A stretch of DNA of 64,000 nucleotides, taken from positions 1 through 64,000 of the forward strand of contig CAJUSI010000042.1 of the NCBI GenBank assembly GCA_910589035.1, in the 5' to 3' direction. The DNA is from an uncultured Acetatifactor sp. (GTDB lineage: Bacteria > Bacillota > Clostridia > Lachnospirales > Lachnospiraceae). Positions within the stretch are counted from its first letter, which is position 1. The number at the start of each line of letters is the position of its first letter. Shown here in pieces: positions 51,568 through 61,260 of the stretch. The notes beneath the pieces were generated by a model. It was not told the DNA's origin and did not search any database. It saw only the letters and a list, made by a program, of their open reading frames with translations. The position numbers and the translations under genes are program-made.

Positions 51568-52933
51568 AAATATATTTCAATACAAACAATACCGTAAGCA
51601 CATACATAAGAACGCTTACCTTCCCCCTGGTCTTGCCGGTGCAAACATGCAGAACGGTCCAGGATATCACGCCCATGGCAATTCCTTCCGATATGCTGTA
51701 CATCAAAGGCATGGAAAGAATGCACAAAAACGCGGGAATGGCTTCCAGCATATTGTCCCAGTCAATTTTGGCCACAGACGCTATCATATAGAATCCCACT
51801 ATGATAAGCGCGGGAGCGGTGGCAAAAGAAGGAATCGTCAGAAACAGGGGCGAGAAGATCACGGAAAGCAGGAACAGCAGACCGGTAGTCACTGCCGTCA
51901 GACCTGTCCTGCCGCCCTCCGTCACGCCGGAAGCGCTCTCCACAAAGGTGGTGGTAGTGGAGGTACCGAGAATGGCGCCTGCGCTGGTGGCAATGGCATC
52001 CGCCAGAAGAGCGCCCTTGATTCTGGGAAGCCTGCCGTCCTTGTCCAGCATATTTGCCTTGGAGGACACACCGATCAGAGTTCCCAGGGTGTCAAAGATA
52101 TCCACAAACAGGAAGGCAAAAATGACCACAATGAATTCCGTAATGCTCTTCAGCGCCCCGAAGTCAGCCTTGAATACCTGGCCGAAGGTATTGCCCAGCG
52201 CCGAGAAATCAAAGGAGACAAACGCAGTGGGTATCACGGAATGCATTTCCACAGGAGGATCAGGATTCGGCACATAGAGGCCTACCAACTCGCACAGAAT
52301 CCCAAGCACCCATGTAATCAGAATACCGAAGAGAATACCGCCCTTCACCTTCTTGATCAGAAGGAATCCGGTAACCAGAACGCCGATCAGGGCCAGCAGC
52401 GCTCCCATCCCAACGGAGCTGAAATCCGTCTTGAAATTCTGATAGGAAACCAGCGTGGAATCATTGTTTACGACAATATTGGCATTCTGAAGACCGATGA
52501 AGGCAATAAACAGTCCGATGCCGGCACTAACCGCGGATTTCAGCGTCATGGGAATGGCGTTGAAGATGGCCTCCCTCACATTGGTCACGGAAAGCGCGAT
52601 GAAAATCAGGCCTTCCACAAACACGGCCATCAGCGCGATCTGCCAGGAATACCCGTAATTCAGTACCACGGTGTAAGCGAAATACGCGTTGAGTCCCATG
52701 CCGGGCGCCAGAGCAAACGGATAGTTTGCAAAAAGCGCCATCAGTATGGTTCCCAGGAATGACGCCAGCGCCGTGGCCAGAAGAACCGCATTTGCATCCA
52801 TTCCGGAAGCGGAAAGGATATTCGGATTCACGGCCAGAATATAAGCCATGGTCATAAAGGTGGTGATACCGGCCATGACCTCGGTCTTGACATTTGTGCC
52901 GTTTTCCTTGAGCTTGAAAAATTTCTCTAACAT
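51560..52933 (-). CDS. NCS2 (AzgA/PbuG-type) purine permease
   Basis: A 457-residue permease with about 12-14 membrane segments. It starts MLEKFFKLKENGTNVKTEVMAGITTFMTMAYILAVNP, the standard start of adenine/guanine/hypoxanthine permeases of the AzgA-like branch. The substrate motifs NAYFAYTVV and LADAIATSAGAILGTSTTTTFVESASGV are present. It imports purine bases. AGGAGGGAG precedes the ATG. It lies next to the deaminase, cdd and PNP genes on the same strand. I saw no purine riboswitch core in the leader. Confidence 0.94.
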   Translation of the reverse strand: MLEKFFKLKENGTNVKTEVMAGITTFMTMAYILAVNPNILSASGMDANAVLLATALASFLGTILMALFANYPFALAPGMGLNAYFAYTVVLNYGYSWQIALMAVFVEGLIFIALSVTNVREAIFNAIPMTLKSAVSAGIGLFIAFIGLQNANIVVNNDSTLVSYQNFKTDFSSVGMGALLALIGVLVTGFLLIKKVKGGILFGILITWVLGILCELVGLYVPNPDPPVEMHSVIPTAFVSFDFSALGNTFGQVFKADFGALKSITEFIVVIFAFLFVDIFDTLGTLIGVSSKANMLDKDGRLPRIKGALLADAIATSAGAILGTSTTTTFVESASGVTEGGRTGLTAVTTGLLFLLSVIFSPLFLTIPSFATAPALIIVGFYMIASVAKIDWDNMLEAIPAFLCILSMPLMYSISEGIAMGVISWTVLHVCTGKTRGKVSVLMYVLTVLFVLKYIFL

Positions 52934-53247
52934 TTTTACTCCCTCCTGTGTAGTTTGAATTAGAGAAAATAACAGGTACTATCATAAAACATATCCATAT
53001 GCCCGACAGGCTGGTATAACGTCTAAAACTCATGTGGAAATCCGCATGCTCTTGCGGTTTGTGTGCATCTTCACAGTAAAGCCCCAGGCAATTCTCTTTA
53101 TTGCCTTGCTTTCATGCATGGTGGTGGGGCGGGATGCATGGGGGGGTACTGTGTTATCTTCATACAGATTTCCAATACGCTATACTGGTTCGCTGCAAAT
53201 ACCTGCCGCTATTCGTCCGGCAGGTTTGCCGTGCATACCGTTTGCCG
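52934..53247. other. Leader and intergenic region upstream of the purine permease
   Basis: No gene seen. It contains a CATATCCATATG palindrome near 52990-53001, a CCGCA...TGCGG hairpin (53043-53058) and dispersed repeat copy B (53083-53153). Confidence 0.45.
53083..53153. repeat. Dispersed repeat, copy B
   Basis: It shares CCCAGGCAATTCTCTTT, GCTTTCAT-CATG-TGGT and CATGGGGG--TACTGTG with copy A at 37543-37608. Copy B has a few extra bases after CTCTTT and is slightly longer. Confidence 0.6.
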
Positions 53248-54552
53248 CTATGCATATATGATACGTTCTACAATCCTTTCACATCTCGCATAGATATCCT
53301 CCGCGCCCTCTCCCACAGAAAAGCAGCCGTCCAGGTACCTTATGCCGCCGTTTATCATGGTCATGCGGACATTGGATTTGCTCCCGCTGTATACGAGATT
53401 TTTGGGGATATTGTGGATGGGCTGCATATTGGGCTGGCGCAGATCCAGCAATATGATATCCGCCAGCTTTCCCTCCGCCAGAATATCCGCCTCCGAAAGT
53501 CCCATGGCTCCCGCTCCCCGTACGGTTGCCATGCGAAGCGTCTCCATCGCGTTCAGGCTGGCGGCGTCCCCCTCCCGGACCTTGCTCAGCGCCGATACCA
53601 GATACATCTCCCGGAACATGTCCAGGCAGTTATTGCTGGCGGGACCGTCCGTACCGATTGCCACGGGAATCCCCCTGCGCACAAACTCCGCCACGGGAGC
53701 GATTCCGCTGGCCAGCTTCAGATTGGAGGCGGGATTGGTCACCGCGTACATCCCATGCCTGGAAAACACCTCCATATCCGTCTCGCTCATATGAACGCAG
53801 TGGTATCCTCCTCCGCCGTATTCAAACATTCCAAGGCTGTCCAGGAACACTGCCGGGGTCATGCCGTACCGCCCCTTGCAGGCCTCCACCTCCCGCTCCG
53901 TCTCCGCCAGATGCGTATAAACGGGCTCCCTGCGGCGGTTTGCCAGCTTCGCCAGTTCCCGCAGCAGCTCCCGGGAGCAGGTGTACTCCGAATGGAATCC
54001 AAGCCGATAGCGGATCAGCGGACTTTCGGAATTCCATCTCAGATATTCTTCTTCCTGCTGTTTTACGGAGGAAGTAAAATTATTCAGACCGCTGGTGAGC
54101 ACGCAGCGCATTCCCATATCGGCACATGCCCATGCCGCCGCGTCCGGAGCCAGATACATCTCAAAAACCGAGGTGATGCCGGAGGTTAAATATTCCAGAA
54201 CCGCCAGCCTTGTCAGATGATAGATATCCTCCCCGGTAAGCTTCTCCTCCATGGGAAATACCTTATTCTCCAGCCACTCCTGCAGCGGGACATCATCCGC
54301 ATAGGAGCGCAGAAAGGTCATTGCCGAATGGGTATGGGCATCCTTGAATCCCGGCATCAGCAGATCGGCTTTACAATCAATCTCCCTGTCCCAATGCATC
54401 CCTCCGGGATTTCCTTCCGGGGACATACGGCCGCTTTCATCCGCTTCCGCCACGCGCACGATCCGGTCGTCCTCCACCCACACTTCCCCCCGGAACACTT
54501 CCCGCTCCTCTTCCATAGTCAGAATCCGCGCATTATAAAGTCTGGTCTTCAA
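53248..54552 (-). CDS. Amidohydrolase, MtaD/guanine-deaminase-like
   Basis: A 434-residue zinc amidohydrolase of the MtaD/TrzN type. Metal ligands are visible as MPGFKDAHTHSAM, THLAETERE, YHCVHMSE and GTDGPASNN. The family deaminates adenosine derivatives (5'-methylthioadenosine, S-adenosylhomocysteine) or guanine. The start is a TTG at 54552 with GGAGGTGAG upstream. It overlaps the cdd stop by 4 bp, giving a PNP-cdd-deaminase operon; the context favours nucleoside salvage. Confidence 0.9.
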   Translation of the reverse strand: MKTRLYNARILTMEEEREVFRGEVWVEDDRIVRVAEADESGRMSPEGNPGGMHWDREIDCKADLLMPGFKDAHTHSAMTFLRSYADDVPLQEWLENKVFPMEEKLTGEDIYHLTRLAVLEYLTSGITSVFEMYLAPDAAAWACADMGMRCVLTSGLNNFTSSVKQQEEEYLRWNSESPLIRYRLGFHSEYTCSRELLRELAKLANRRREPVYTHLAETEREVEACKGRYGMTPAVFLDSLGMFEYGGGGYHCVHMSETDMEVFSRHGMYAVTNPASNLKLASGIAPVAEFVRRGIPVAIGTDGPASNNCLDMFREMYLVSALSKVREGDAASLNAMETLRMATVRGAGAMGLSEADILAEGKLADIILLDLRQPNMQPIHNIPKNLVYSGSKSNVRMTMINGGIRYLDGCFSVGEGAEDIYARCERIVERIIYA

Positions 54553-54968
54553 CGGATGGACTCACCTCCAAACCCATGGGGCAGCAACTCTTCCAGGCGG
54601 TAAACCTTATAATCCACCGGACTTTTCGCCACAATCACCTTAAATTCACTGCCGGCAAACTCCTGCATTACCTGTCTGCAGATCCCGCAGGGATAGGCAT
54701 AATCCGCCGGTTCGCGCCCCTCCATCCCTCCGGCCACGGCAATGGCGCGGAAATTCCTCCTGCCGTCGCTGACCGCTTTGAAGAAAGCCGTGCGCTCCGC
54801 ACAGTTGGAAGCCCCGTAGGAGGCATTCTCAATATTTCCCCCCTGATAGATATCCCCCTCCGCCGTGAGGAGCGCGGCCCCCACGGTATAATGGGAATAG
54901 GGGACATACGCCGTTTTTCTGGCGGACAAAGCCGCCTCTATCAAACCTACATATGCCAGATCACCCAT
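54549..54968 (-). CDS. cdd: Cytidine deaminase
   Basis: A 139-residue tetrameric cytidine deaminase converting (deoxy)cytidine to (deoxy)uridine. Zinc site motifs are NCAERTAFF (Cys-Ala-Glu) and PCGICRQVM. The ATG at 54968 shares its A with the PNP stop TGA and has AAAGGAG 8 bp upstream, so translation is coupled. A longer start (GTG 54977) is less likely. The product could feed pdp elsewhere in the window. Confidence 0.95.
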   Translation of the reverse strand: MGDLAYVGLIEAALSARKTAYVPYSHYTVGAALLTAEGDIYQGGNIENASYGASNCAERTAFFKAVSDGRRNFRAIAVAGGMEGREPADYAYPCGICRQVMQEFAGSEFKVIVAKSPVDYKVYRLEELLPHGFGGESIR

Positions 54969-55792
54969 CAGCAACACTCCTTTATCACTTCTGTCACCAG
55001 TCTGCGGAAGCCCGGAGCCGCCATATCGGCCGCTTCCTGCACTTCTTTATGGCTTAGGGGGGACAGTGTCATTCCCGCTGCCAGATTGCTGATACAGGAG
55101 ATCCCGCAGATACGCATGCCCATATGGTTGGCGGCAATGGCTTCCGCCACGGTACTCATCCCCACCGCATCACATCCCATCATACGCAGCATGCGGATCT
55201 CCGCCGGCGACTCATAGGAAGGCCCCGTCAGCTGGGCATATACCCCCTCCTGCAGGAAAATGCTGTTCTCCTTCGCCTTCTTCACAATCAGCTTCTGCAG
55301 TCCTGCGTCATACACATTGCTCATATCCGGGAAACGGACTCCCAACTCATCCAGATTAGGTCCGATCAGCGGATTGGGCGCAAAGACGGAGATATGATCC
55401 TTAATCATCATCAGGTCGCCCGCATGGAAGGAGGTATTCACGCCCCCGGCCGCATTGGTCAGAAAGAGAATCTCCGCTCCCATGAGCTTCAGAAGCCGGA
55501 TGGGAAGCACCACATCGCTTATGGGATACCCCTCATAGTAATGAACCCGTCCCTTCATGCAGGCAACCGGCGTTTCGCCCACATATCCGAAAATGAATTT
55601 ACCCGCATGCCCCGGAACCGTCGAAACCGGAAATCCCTCGATCCCGCCGTAGGGCAGTTCGTACACCACCCGGACTTCTTCGGCGTAATCCCCCAGGCCC
55701 GACCCCAGCACGATGGCTGCCTTCGGTACAAAATCGGTTTTCTGCCTTACTGCCTCATAGCAGCGCAGCAGCTTCTCATACAACTCTCCCAT
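54968..55792 (-). CDS. Purine-nucleoside phosphorylase (trimeric type)
   Basis: A 274-residue type II (PNP/MTAP-like) purine-nucleoside phosphorylase. It has the signatures IVLGSGLGDYAEEV, the phosphate site GRVHYYEGY, LTNAAGGVNTSFHAGDLMMIKDHI and LTGPSYESPAEIRM with the active-site Glu and Met. It cleaves inosine/guanosine or deoxy forms. The ATG at 55792 has AAAGGAGAGAGG upstream. It is the first gene of the PNP-cdd-amidohydrolase cluster. Confidence 0.95.
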   Translation of the reverse strand: MGELYEKLLRCYEAVRQKTDFVPKAAIVLGSGLGDYAEEVRVVYELPYGGIEGFPVSTVPGHAGKFIFGYVGETPVACMKGRVHYYEGYPISDVVLPIRLLKLMGAEILFLTNAAGGVNTSFHAGDLMMIKDHISVFAPNPLIGPNLDELGVRFPDMSNVYDAGLQKLIVKKAKENSIFLQEGVYAQLTGPSYESPAEIRMLRMMGCDAVGMSTVAEAIAANHMGMRICGISCISNLAAGMTLSPLSHKEVQEAADMAAPGFRRLVTEVIKECC

Positions 55793-55811
55793 TTTCCTCT
55801 CTCCTTTCTTT

Positions 55812-57404
55812 TCACTCCAGGTTCCCACTCAGCTTTATGACAATCATCCCGTTTATTACCCGGACGCTTCCCTCCGCGGGCCACCGGGGCATATCAAGGC
55901 TGTATTCCACACCCTCTCCCACACGCTCCATGGGAATCCTCTCATAATCCGCCCCCAGAGTATGCAGAAATCCCAGCGCGCGCTTGGTACTCCAGTAGGC
56001 TATGGGCTCCACATCCCTGTCATAGTTGAAAAAGGATCTCCCTATGATCTCTCCCGTGACACAGGAGCGGTTGCCCTGAAACTCCCTTCCTCCGATTACG
56101 ATCACAGGGAGATTATACTTTTCCGGATTTACCTGTTCTATCCTCTCTATAAGGGACCGGCCCAGCGCAATATCCTGTTCGCTGCGGCAGCTGTCGGTAT
56201 AGTAGAGGCTTTCGGTTACCTTCGCCTGCTCCATACCGGTTACAAGGCAGATGGCGGCTGCACATCCAAAGGCAGCCCGGTAAAACCTGTCTTTTCTTTT
56301 TTTATCCTTACTTTTTCTGTCCCTGCTTTCTCCGGCTTTCTCTTCTCCGCTTCCTGCCAGAACCACGCTCAGATACCCCAGGAATCCTGTCACTCCCGGA
56401 AGCGCCAGCTGAGAGCGCATTGCCGGGGTATGTCCCAGAGCAAGAGTCATCATAAAAGGAACTCCCAGCAGCGCCAGATAGCAGAACAGGATCAGGAAAA
56501 AGACGCCCTTTCTCTCCCTGCAGTTTTTCCTCAGGAAGAGAGTCAGCCATACCAGATCCCACACCGCCAGTATGCCCAGCCCAGCGCTGTAGAAGCAGGA
56601 GCCATACCCCGTAAAGGCCTTGAACACATGGGCCGCTATATCGCGGAGGCAGTCCTTTATGGAAAGCTTCCCCCAGGCAATCTGATTGCTCAGGTAGTCG
56701 GAGGAACCGAAAAACAGCTTCGTAATAAGGGTATTTAACAGAAATGCAATGGCAAACAGAATACAATAAGAAAGCACCCGCCTGATCAGGGTTCTTTCCG
56801 TCAATTTCTTCCCCTCTGAAATCTCCCCAAGCGCCTGCAGCAGCACCAGGGAAGCCGCTCCGAAAATATACATTACCACAAAGGACTGATAGGTTGAAAA
56901 GGTCAGAAGGAGAATTCCCACGCTTCCGGCTCCAAATACCGTCCGGCGTTCCTCCGCCCACCGCAGGGAAAGCCAGAGCGCCAGGGCCGTCATGCCCATT
57001 GCCATGCATATCTCCATGCTCTGAAGGGAAAAATAGAACTGTTCCACCATGGCAGGATGGGATATCAGGAGCAGTCCCCCGCAGCACCAGCCCCACAGGC
57101 CTGTCCTCCCGCCTGTCCGGTCCCACAGGCCCAACAGAAGGGATACAGCCGCAGTGAACAAAAGCAATGTCACAATACCGGTAAAATACGGATTAAATTC
57201 CGCATTCCCGAACAGGTGCTTCAGGAATACAAGCCCGTGTCTTCCCGTATGCAGCCAGCCTCCGTAAAAATCCTTACCCCAGAAAATCAGATCCTCCGTG
57301 TCAATGCCTATAATGTCCGAATTCAGCTTAGCCCCATGGAGCAGGAATACAAGCAGTCCCACAAGGAGAGCATGGCCCCGGTATCTTTTCAGATATTCTT
57401 TCAC
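55812..57404 (-). CDS. GtrII-like (glucosyltransferase) membrane protein
   Basis: A 530-residue polytopic protein with about ten helices and a C-terminal soluble part (about 400-530) carrying NPEKYNLPVIVIGGREF. It resembles the Glucos_trans_II/GtrII group: SDIIGIDTEDLIFWGKDFYGGWLHTGRHGLVFL near residue 30-60 corresponds to the loop with acidic and Arg residues. Such GT-C enzymes attach sugars to surface glycans using lipid-linked donors. The GTG at 57404 with AAAGGGA upstream is the likely start. It is 20 bp upstream of PNP, an odd neighbour. Confidence 0.7.
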   Translation of the reverse strand: MKEYLKRYRGHALLVGLLVFLLHGAKLNSDIIGIDTEDLIFWGKDFYGGWLHTGRHGLVFLKHLFGNAEFNPYFTGIVTLLLFTAAVSLLLGLWDRTGGRTGLWGWCCGGLLLISHPAMVEQFYFSLQSMEICMAMGMTALALWLSLRWAEERRTVFGAGSVGILLLTFSTYQSFVVMYIFGAASLVLLQALGEISEGKKLTERTLIRRVLSYCILFAIAFLLNTLITKLFFGSSDYLSNQIAWGKLSIKDCLRDIAAHVFKAFTGYGSCFYSAGLGILAVWDLVWLTLFLRKNCRERKGVFFLILFCYLALLGVPFMMTLALGHTPAMRSQLALPGVTGFLGYLSVVLAGSGEEKAGESRDRKSKDKKRKDRFYRAAFGCAAAICLVTGMEQAKVTESLYYTDSCRSEQDIALGRSLIERIEQVNPEKYNLPVIVIGGREFQGNRSCVTGEIIGRSFFNYDRDVEPIAYWSTKRALGFLHTLGADYERIPMERVGEGVEYSLDMPRWPAEGSVRVINGMIVIKLSGNLE

Positions 57405-57627
57405 TCTGTCGTCCCTTTCACAGAAATTGATATACATATTATACAGAAGTCTGACAAAAAAAGCAATTTATTTTCTTTCTTTCTATGGGGGAATATGTTA
57501 TGATGATTGCTGTGAGAGCAGAACATGATGATAGAGCGGCCCAAAAACCTTACGGAATGCTCTCCCGCCGGATAAATCCGCATTTCACCCTGACAAGGGC
57601 TTATTTTATTGATGAGGATATATTTTC

Positions 57628-59025
57628 ATGAAAAAATACAGCAAAGCTAAAATTCTCGTATACCTTTGTTATTTCGGCCTGTATCTTGTCCTGGGGCTTT
57701 CCCTGCTGGTCATCCAGCCCTTCGGAGATCCCCCCGACGAATACAACCGCTACCTGATTCCCCAGTATATCGCAGAGCACGGAACGCTTCCCAACGGCTA
57801 TGAGAAATCCATTCTCATTGAGGGATACGGCTTTTCCTACGCCTTCCAGCCCATACTGCCCTATATGCTTCAGGGCTATGCCATGCGCTTTGTCAGGCTC
57901 TTTACCGGTTCGCAGGAAGCTCTGCTCTATACGGCCCGGGGTATAAACCTTTTTCTGGGCCTGCTCACGGCCTGGTTTGTCCTGCTGTTATCCGGAAAAT
58001 GGTTCCGGGACGGACGCTTCGGCCTGCTCTTTGCATTTCTCGCCACTTTTCTGCCCCAGAGCCTTTTTATTCACACTTATGTGAACACCGACTCCTGCTG
58101 CATGCTGTCGGCGGCAGTCATGCTCTACGGCCTGACTCTGGGGTTGAAAAGCGGCTTTTCCAATCGCAGTTCATTTATCATGGCTTTGGGTATCATACTC
58201 TGCGCCCTGTCCTATTATAATGCCTACGGATATATTTTAAGCTGTATTTTGCTGTTTACCCTGTTTTTTTTCACTTCCTCCGGAGGCAGAATCCGTTTTG
58301 ACTGCAAAGCTTTTTTCAAAAAGGGATGCCTCATTTCCGGTATCGTGCTTTTGGGCATCGCATGGTGGTTCATCCGCAGTGCCGTTCTCTATGAGGGCGA
58401 TTTTCTGGGCCTTGCCACCAGGGACAGGTGTGCCGCGCTCCACGCCCTCCCCGAGCATCACCCCGATACCAGAATCACCTGGCAGAACCAGGGCTTTTCC
58501 CTGTGGGATATGCTTAAAGGTTCTGATTTTATCTCCCTCTCCGCCCTGAGCTTCATCGGCATCTTCGGCTCCATGACAATCGTCACTTCCATCTGGGTAT
58601 ACCGTTTCTACAAGGCCCTGTTCTTTTTCGGCCTGGTTCTGAGCGCGCTGGTCCCGCTCTCCGCTGCGGCCCGGAAGGAAGAAAATGCTTCAGGACGCAG
58701 AATTCTCCGCATTTTTTATCATATCAATATGGTTTTCTGTATCCTGATGCCCGTCTTCCTGAGTATGTACTATTCCTATACCACGGATTACCAGCCCCAG
58801 GGCCGGTATCTTCTGCCGGCCCTGCTGCCCCTGTGCTATTATACGGTCCGCGGGCTGGAAAAAGCATGCCTTCCGGACAGGCTCCCTGCTTTTATCGCCC
58901 GGCACCGCAATCGCATTCTCACCTGGTGTACCGCAATATTGTGCGCAATCATTGCCGGCATGACGGCATTGACGATATACGGATATGTCCTGCCCTATTA
59001 CAGCGCAGGTCCCGCGCCCTTTTGA
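57628..59025 (+). CDS. DUF2142-type membrane glycosyltransferase-like protein, paralog 1
   Basis: A 465-residue protein with about 11-12 helices. The family signature near residue 35 is GDPPDEYNRYLIPQYIAEHGTLP, an acidic extracytoplasmic loop as in GT-C enzymes, followed by PYMLQGYAMRFVRLF, FLPQSLFIHTYVNTDS and ALSYYNAYG. The role is unknown; GT-C membrane glycosyltransfer is inferred. GAGGATATATTTTC precedes the ATG. A close paralog lies at 61261-62640, with the opposing spoIVA between them. Confidence 0.8.
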   Translation: MKKYSKAKILVYLCYFGLYLVLGLSLLVIQPFGDPPDEYNRYLIPQYIAEHGTLPNGYEKSILIEGYGFSYAFQPILPYMLQGYAMRFVRLFTGSQEALLYTARGINLFLGLLTAWFVLLLSGKWFRDGRFGLLFAFLATFLPQSLFIHTYVNTDSCCMLSAAVMLYGLTLGLKSGFSNRSSFIMALGIILCALSYYNAYGYILSCILLFTLFFFTSSGGRIRFDCKAFFKKGCLISGIVLLGIAWWFIRSAVLYEGDFLGLATRDRCAALHALPEHHPDTRITWQNQGFSLWDMLKGSDFISLSALSFIGIFGSMTIVTSIWVYRFYKALFFFGLVLSALVPLSAAARKEENASGRRILRIFYHINMVFCILMPVFLSMYYSYTTDYQPQGRYLLPALLPLCYYTVRGLEKACLPDRLPAFIARHRNRILTWCTAILCAIIAGMTALTIYGYVLPYYSAGPAPF

Positions 59026-59119
59026 CGAATGGAATCTAAGGGAGATTCTATGATCAAAATGCTATTATAGCTGCAGAAATCGGGATAAGTTATTTTGTAA
59101 CGGCTCCTTACAGGCTGTT

Positions 59120-60604
59120 TTATATAATGATGCATACCATTCCGCCGTTGCTGTCGTTGACTATCTTCTGCATGGTGTCCTGGAGCTTGAGCTGGCTCTC
59201 CTCGCCGATCACCGCCACCTTGGCCGTAATGCCGTCGTTCACCAGCTGCTCCACTGTCTTTCCGAAGATATTGGTGTCCCAGATTCCCTTTCCCATATCC
59301 GCCTGGTTGATAAAGCTGATCAGATCGTTGGCCTGTTCCTGAGTCCCCACGATGGGCGCAATCTCCGTCTCAATATTGGCCCGGATCATATGGATGGAGG
59401 GACTGGAGGCCTTGATCTTCACTCCGAATTTATTGCCGTGCTTGATCAGCTCCGGCTTCTCCAGGCTTATTTCATCCTTGTCTGGCGTCACCACGCCGTA
59501 TCCCTTGATGCGCACCATGTTCACCGCATCCAGCACCTTGGTATACTCATGCTTCATGGCTGCAAAATCCTTCAGCTTATTGATCAGCTGATACTCGTCC
59601 GTGATGGTCTCTCCCACCATATCCGTGAGCATCTCATAATAATACGCCTCCTCCACATCCAGGGTGATGCGGATGATCCCGTCTGAGAGGCTCACCGTAT
59701 CCGTTTTACAGCGCTTTATGTATTCGCCGGACAGCTCCACCGGTTTTCTCAGAATATCCCGGATGGTACTATAGTCCTGCATCAAATCCTTAATCCTGGC
59801 AATCACATCCTGCTTCATGCGGTTGTCACAGGGAAGCATCTCCACCCATTTGGGCATATAGAATTCGATGGAGGCAATGGGGAATTCATACAGAACATTT
59901 TCCAGCAGCATATGGATATCTTCCTTTTTCAGCTGCTCACAGTTCACCGTCACTGACGAAACGCCGTATTTCTCGGTGATCTCTGCGGCCACGCGCTTCG
60001 CGTCCTCCGAATAGGGTTTCTGGCTGTTTACCAGCACCAGGAAGGGCTTGCGCAGCTTTTTCAGGGCAAGGATGGTCTTCTCCTCCGCCTCCAGATAATT
60101 TCCCCTGGGAATCTCGCCGAAGCTGCCGTCCGTGGTGACCACCAGACCTATGGTGGAATGATCGTTCATCACCTTATCCGTGCCGATCTCCGCCGCCTGG
60201 GTAAAGGGAATCTCATAGTCAAACCAGGGGGTCTTCACCATGCGCTCCATATCCTCTTCCATATGCCCGGCAGCGCCCTCCACCATATATCCCACGCAGT
60301 CGATAAGGCGCACGGAAACCGGAATGTCCCCGTTCAATACCACATTTGCCGCTTCGTTCGGTATGAATTTCGGCTCCGTAGTGGTAATGGTTTTGCCCCC
60401 GGCGCTCTGGGGCAGTTCATCCTGCGCTCTCACCCGCGCATGTTCATCCTCCATATAGGGAAGCACCATCTCTTCCATAAACCGCTTGATAAAAGTGGAT
60501 TTGCCGGTGCGTACGGGACCCAGCACCCCTATGTAGATTTCTCCTCCGGTCCGGTTCTTGATATCATTGTACAGGTCATAGGTATTTATCGTATAATTTT
60601 CCAT
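59120..60604 (-). CDS. spoIVA: Stage IV sporulation protein A
   Basis: A 494-residue SpoIVA, the ATPase that polymerises on the forespore surface as the base of the spore coat. The Walker A is GVLGPVRTGKST (about 27-38), with GGKTITTTEPKFIPNEAA, LIDCVGYMVEGAAGH and TTDGSFGEIPRGNYLEAEE typical of the N-terminal GTPase-like domain. The C-terminus (DSNGGMVCIII) is conserved. AGGAGG is 6 bp before the ATG. A 21-bp palindrome overlaps the region just upstream of the ribosome site. Confidence 0.97.
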   Translation of the reverse strand: MENYTINTYDLYNDIKNRTGGEIYIGVLGPVRTGKSTFIKRFMEEMVLPYMEDEHARVRAQDELPQSAGGKTITTTEPKFIPNEAANVVLNGDIPVSVRLIDCVGYMVEGAAGHMEEDMERMVKTPWFDYEIPFTQAAEIGTDKVMNDHSTIGLVVTTDGSFGEIPRGNYLEAEEKTILALKKLRKPFLVLVNSQKPYSEDAKRVAAEITEKYGVSSVTVNCEQLKKEDIHMLLENVLYEFPIASIEFYMPKWVEMLPCDNRMKQDVIARIKDLMQDYSTIRDILRKPVELSGEYIKRCKTDTVSLSDGIIRITLDVEEAYYYEMLTDMVGETITDEYQLINKLKDFAAMKHEYTKVLDAVNMVRIKGYGVVTPDKDEISLEKPELIKHGNKFGVKIKASSPSIHMIRANIETEIAPIVGTQEQANDLISFINQADMGKGIWDTNIFGKTVEQLVNDGITAKVAVIGEESQLKLQDTMQKIVNDSNGGMVCIII

Positions 60605-60617
60605 AGAGAACCTCCTG

Positions 60618-60638
60618 CATATACTGTTACAATATATG
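60618..60638. promoter_or_regulatory. 21-bp palindrome just upstream of spoIVA
   Basis: CATATACTGTTACAATATATG is symmetric at all but a few central positions (CATATA-n-TGT-n-ACA-n-TATATG). Its near edge is 14 bp before the start codon, next to AGGAGG. It may be an operator or mRNA structure; I do not see a clear sigma-E promoter. Confidence 0.45.
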
Positions 60639-60833
60639 TGGGACTTTCCGAAAGCATTACTGCCTTATTTAAAAATATTGTGTCCGCCCGCAGTCCTGCC
60701 GCTTTTGTGCGGATTGCCGTCAGGAGAGTTGCATTCTTTCAGACCGATTTCATAAAGTAACTTTCGGTCCGCCTGATTCAGGGTATAGAAGCAGAAAAAC
60801 GATGGAACCGGCAGTTCAGGAATATGGCTTGCG

Positions 60834-61000
60834 GGAATACAGTGCGTGGAAATATATATGCAATACGGCTCGCAGAAATATTTGCGCGGATGTACGTATG
60901 CAGAAATATGTATGCGAAAGTGCATACGCAGAAATATATCCGCAAAAATATGAACACGGGAAGATGTGCATGAAAATACGAGCACGGAAAGAGAGCGGAA
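60834..61000. repeat. Degenerate 14-bp tandem repeat (minisatellite)
   Basis: From 60872 the sequence falls into 14-bp units, with GCAGAAATAT recurring at exactly 28-bp steps (60872, 60900, 60928) and weaker units between and after them (GCAAAAATAT at 60942). About nine to ten units are seen before it fades. It is AT-rich and noncoding by appearance, although open frames cross it on both strands. Confidence 0.7.
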
Positions 61001-61260
61001 AGAACAATGGACAGATTCCGCGAAATGCTATATACTATATCATGATGGCATGCCTGGCACCGTGTATTCCCCGCTCCAGGCATCAGGGTTTGTGGTTCCG
61101 GGAATCCCCCTGATCCACAAGGGCTGTCGGAAATGATTTTCGATCCGCAATATATACTGTGAGATACTGAAGCCTGCCGCTGCATTGTATGTTAACAGCA
61201 TTTCCCGACACCTCCAGCCCGGATAATAATCAGAAAAAGAATCAGAAAAGAGTTTATTCC
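61001..61260. other. Intergenic region without a recognised gene
   Basis: No gene supported. It links the minisatellite to the second DUF2142 gene; a promoter for that gene was not clear. Confidence 0.35.

Noticed and set aside
51102..51725. 207-codon minus-strand frame between the permease and the MutS-like gene
   Set aside because: It overlaps both neighbours in other frames and lacks a start with a ribosome site.
52934..53060. Purine riboswitch before the NCS2 permease
   Set aside because: A TATGG stretch and hairpins exist, but the conserved core strands of the purine aptamer are not in the required order.
60802..61113. 103-codon frame across the minisatellite
   Set aside because: Its composition follows the 14-bp repeat, there is no ribosome site, and a period-14 repeat shifts frame every unit.
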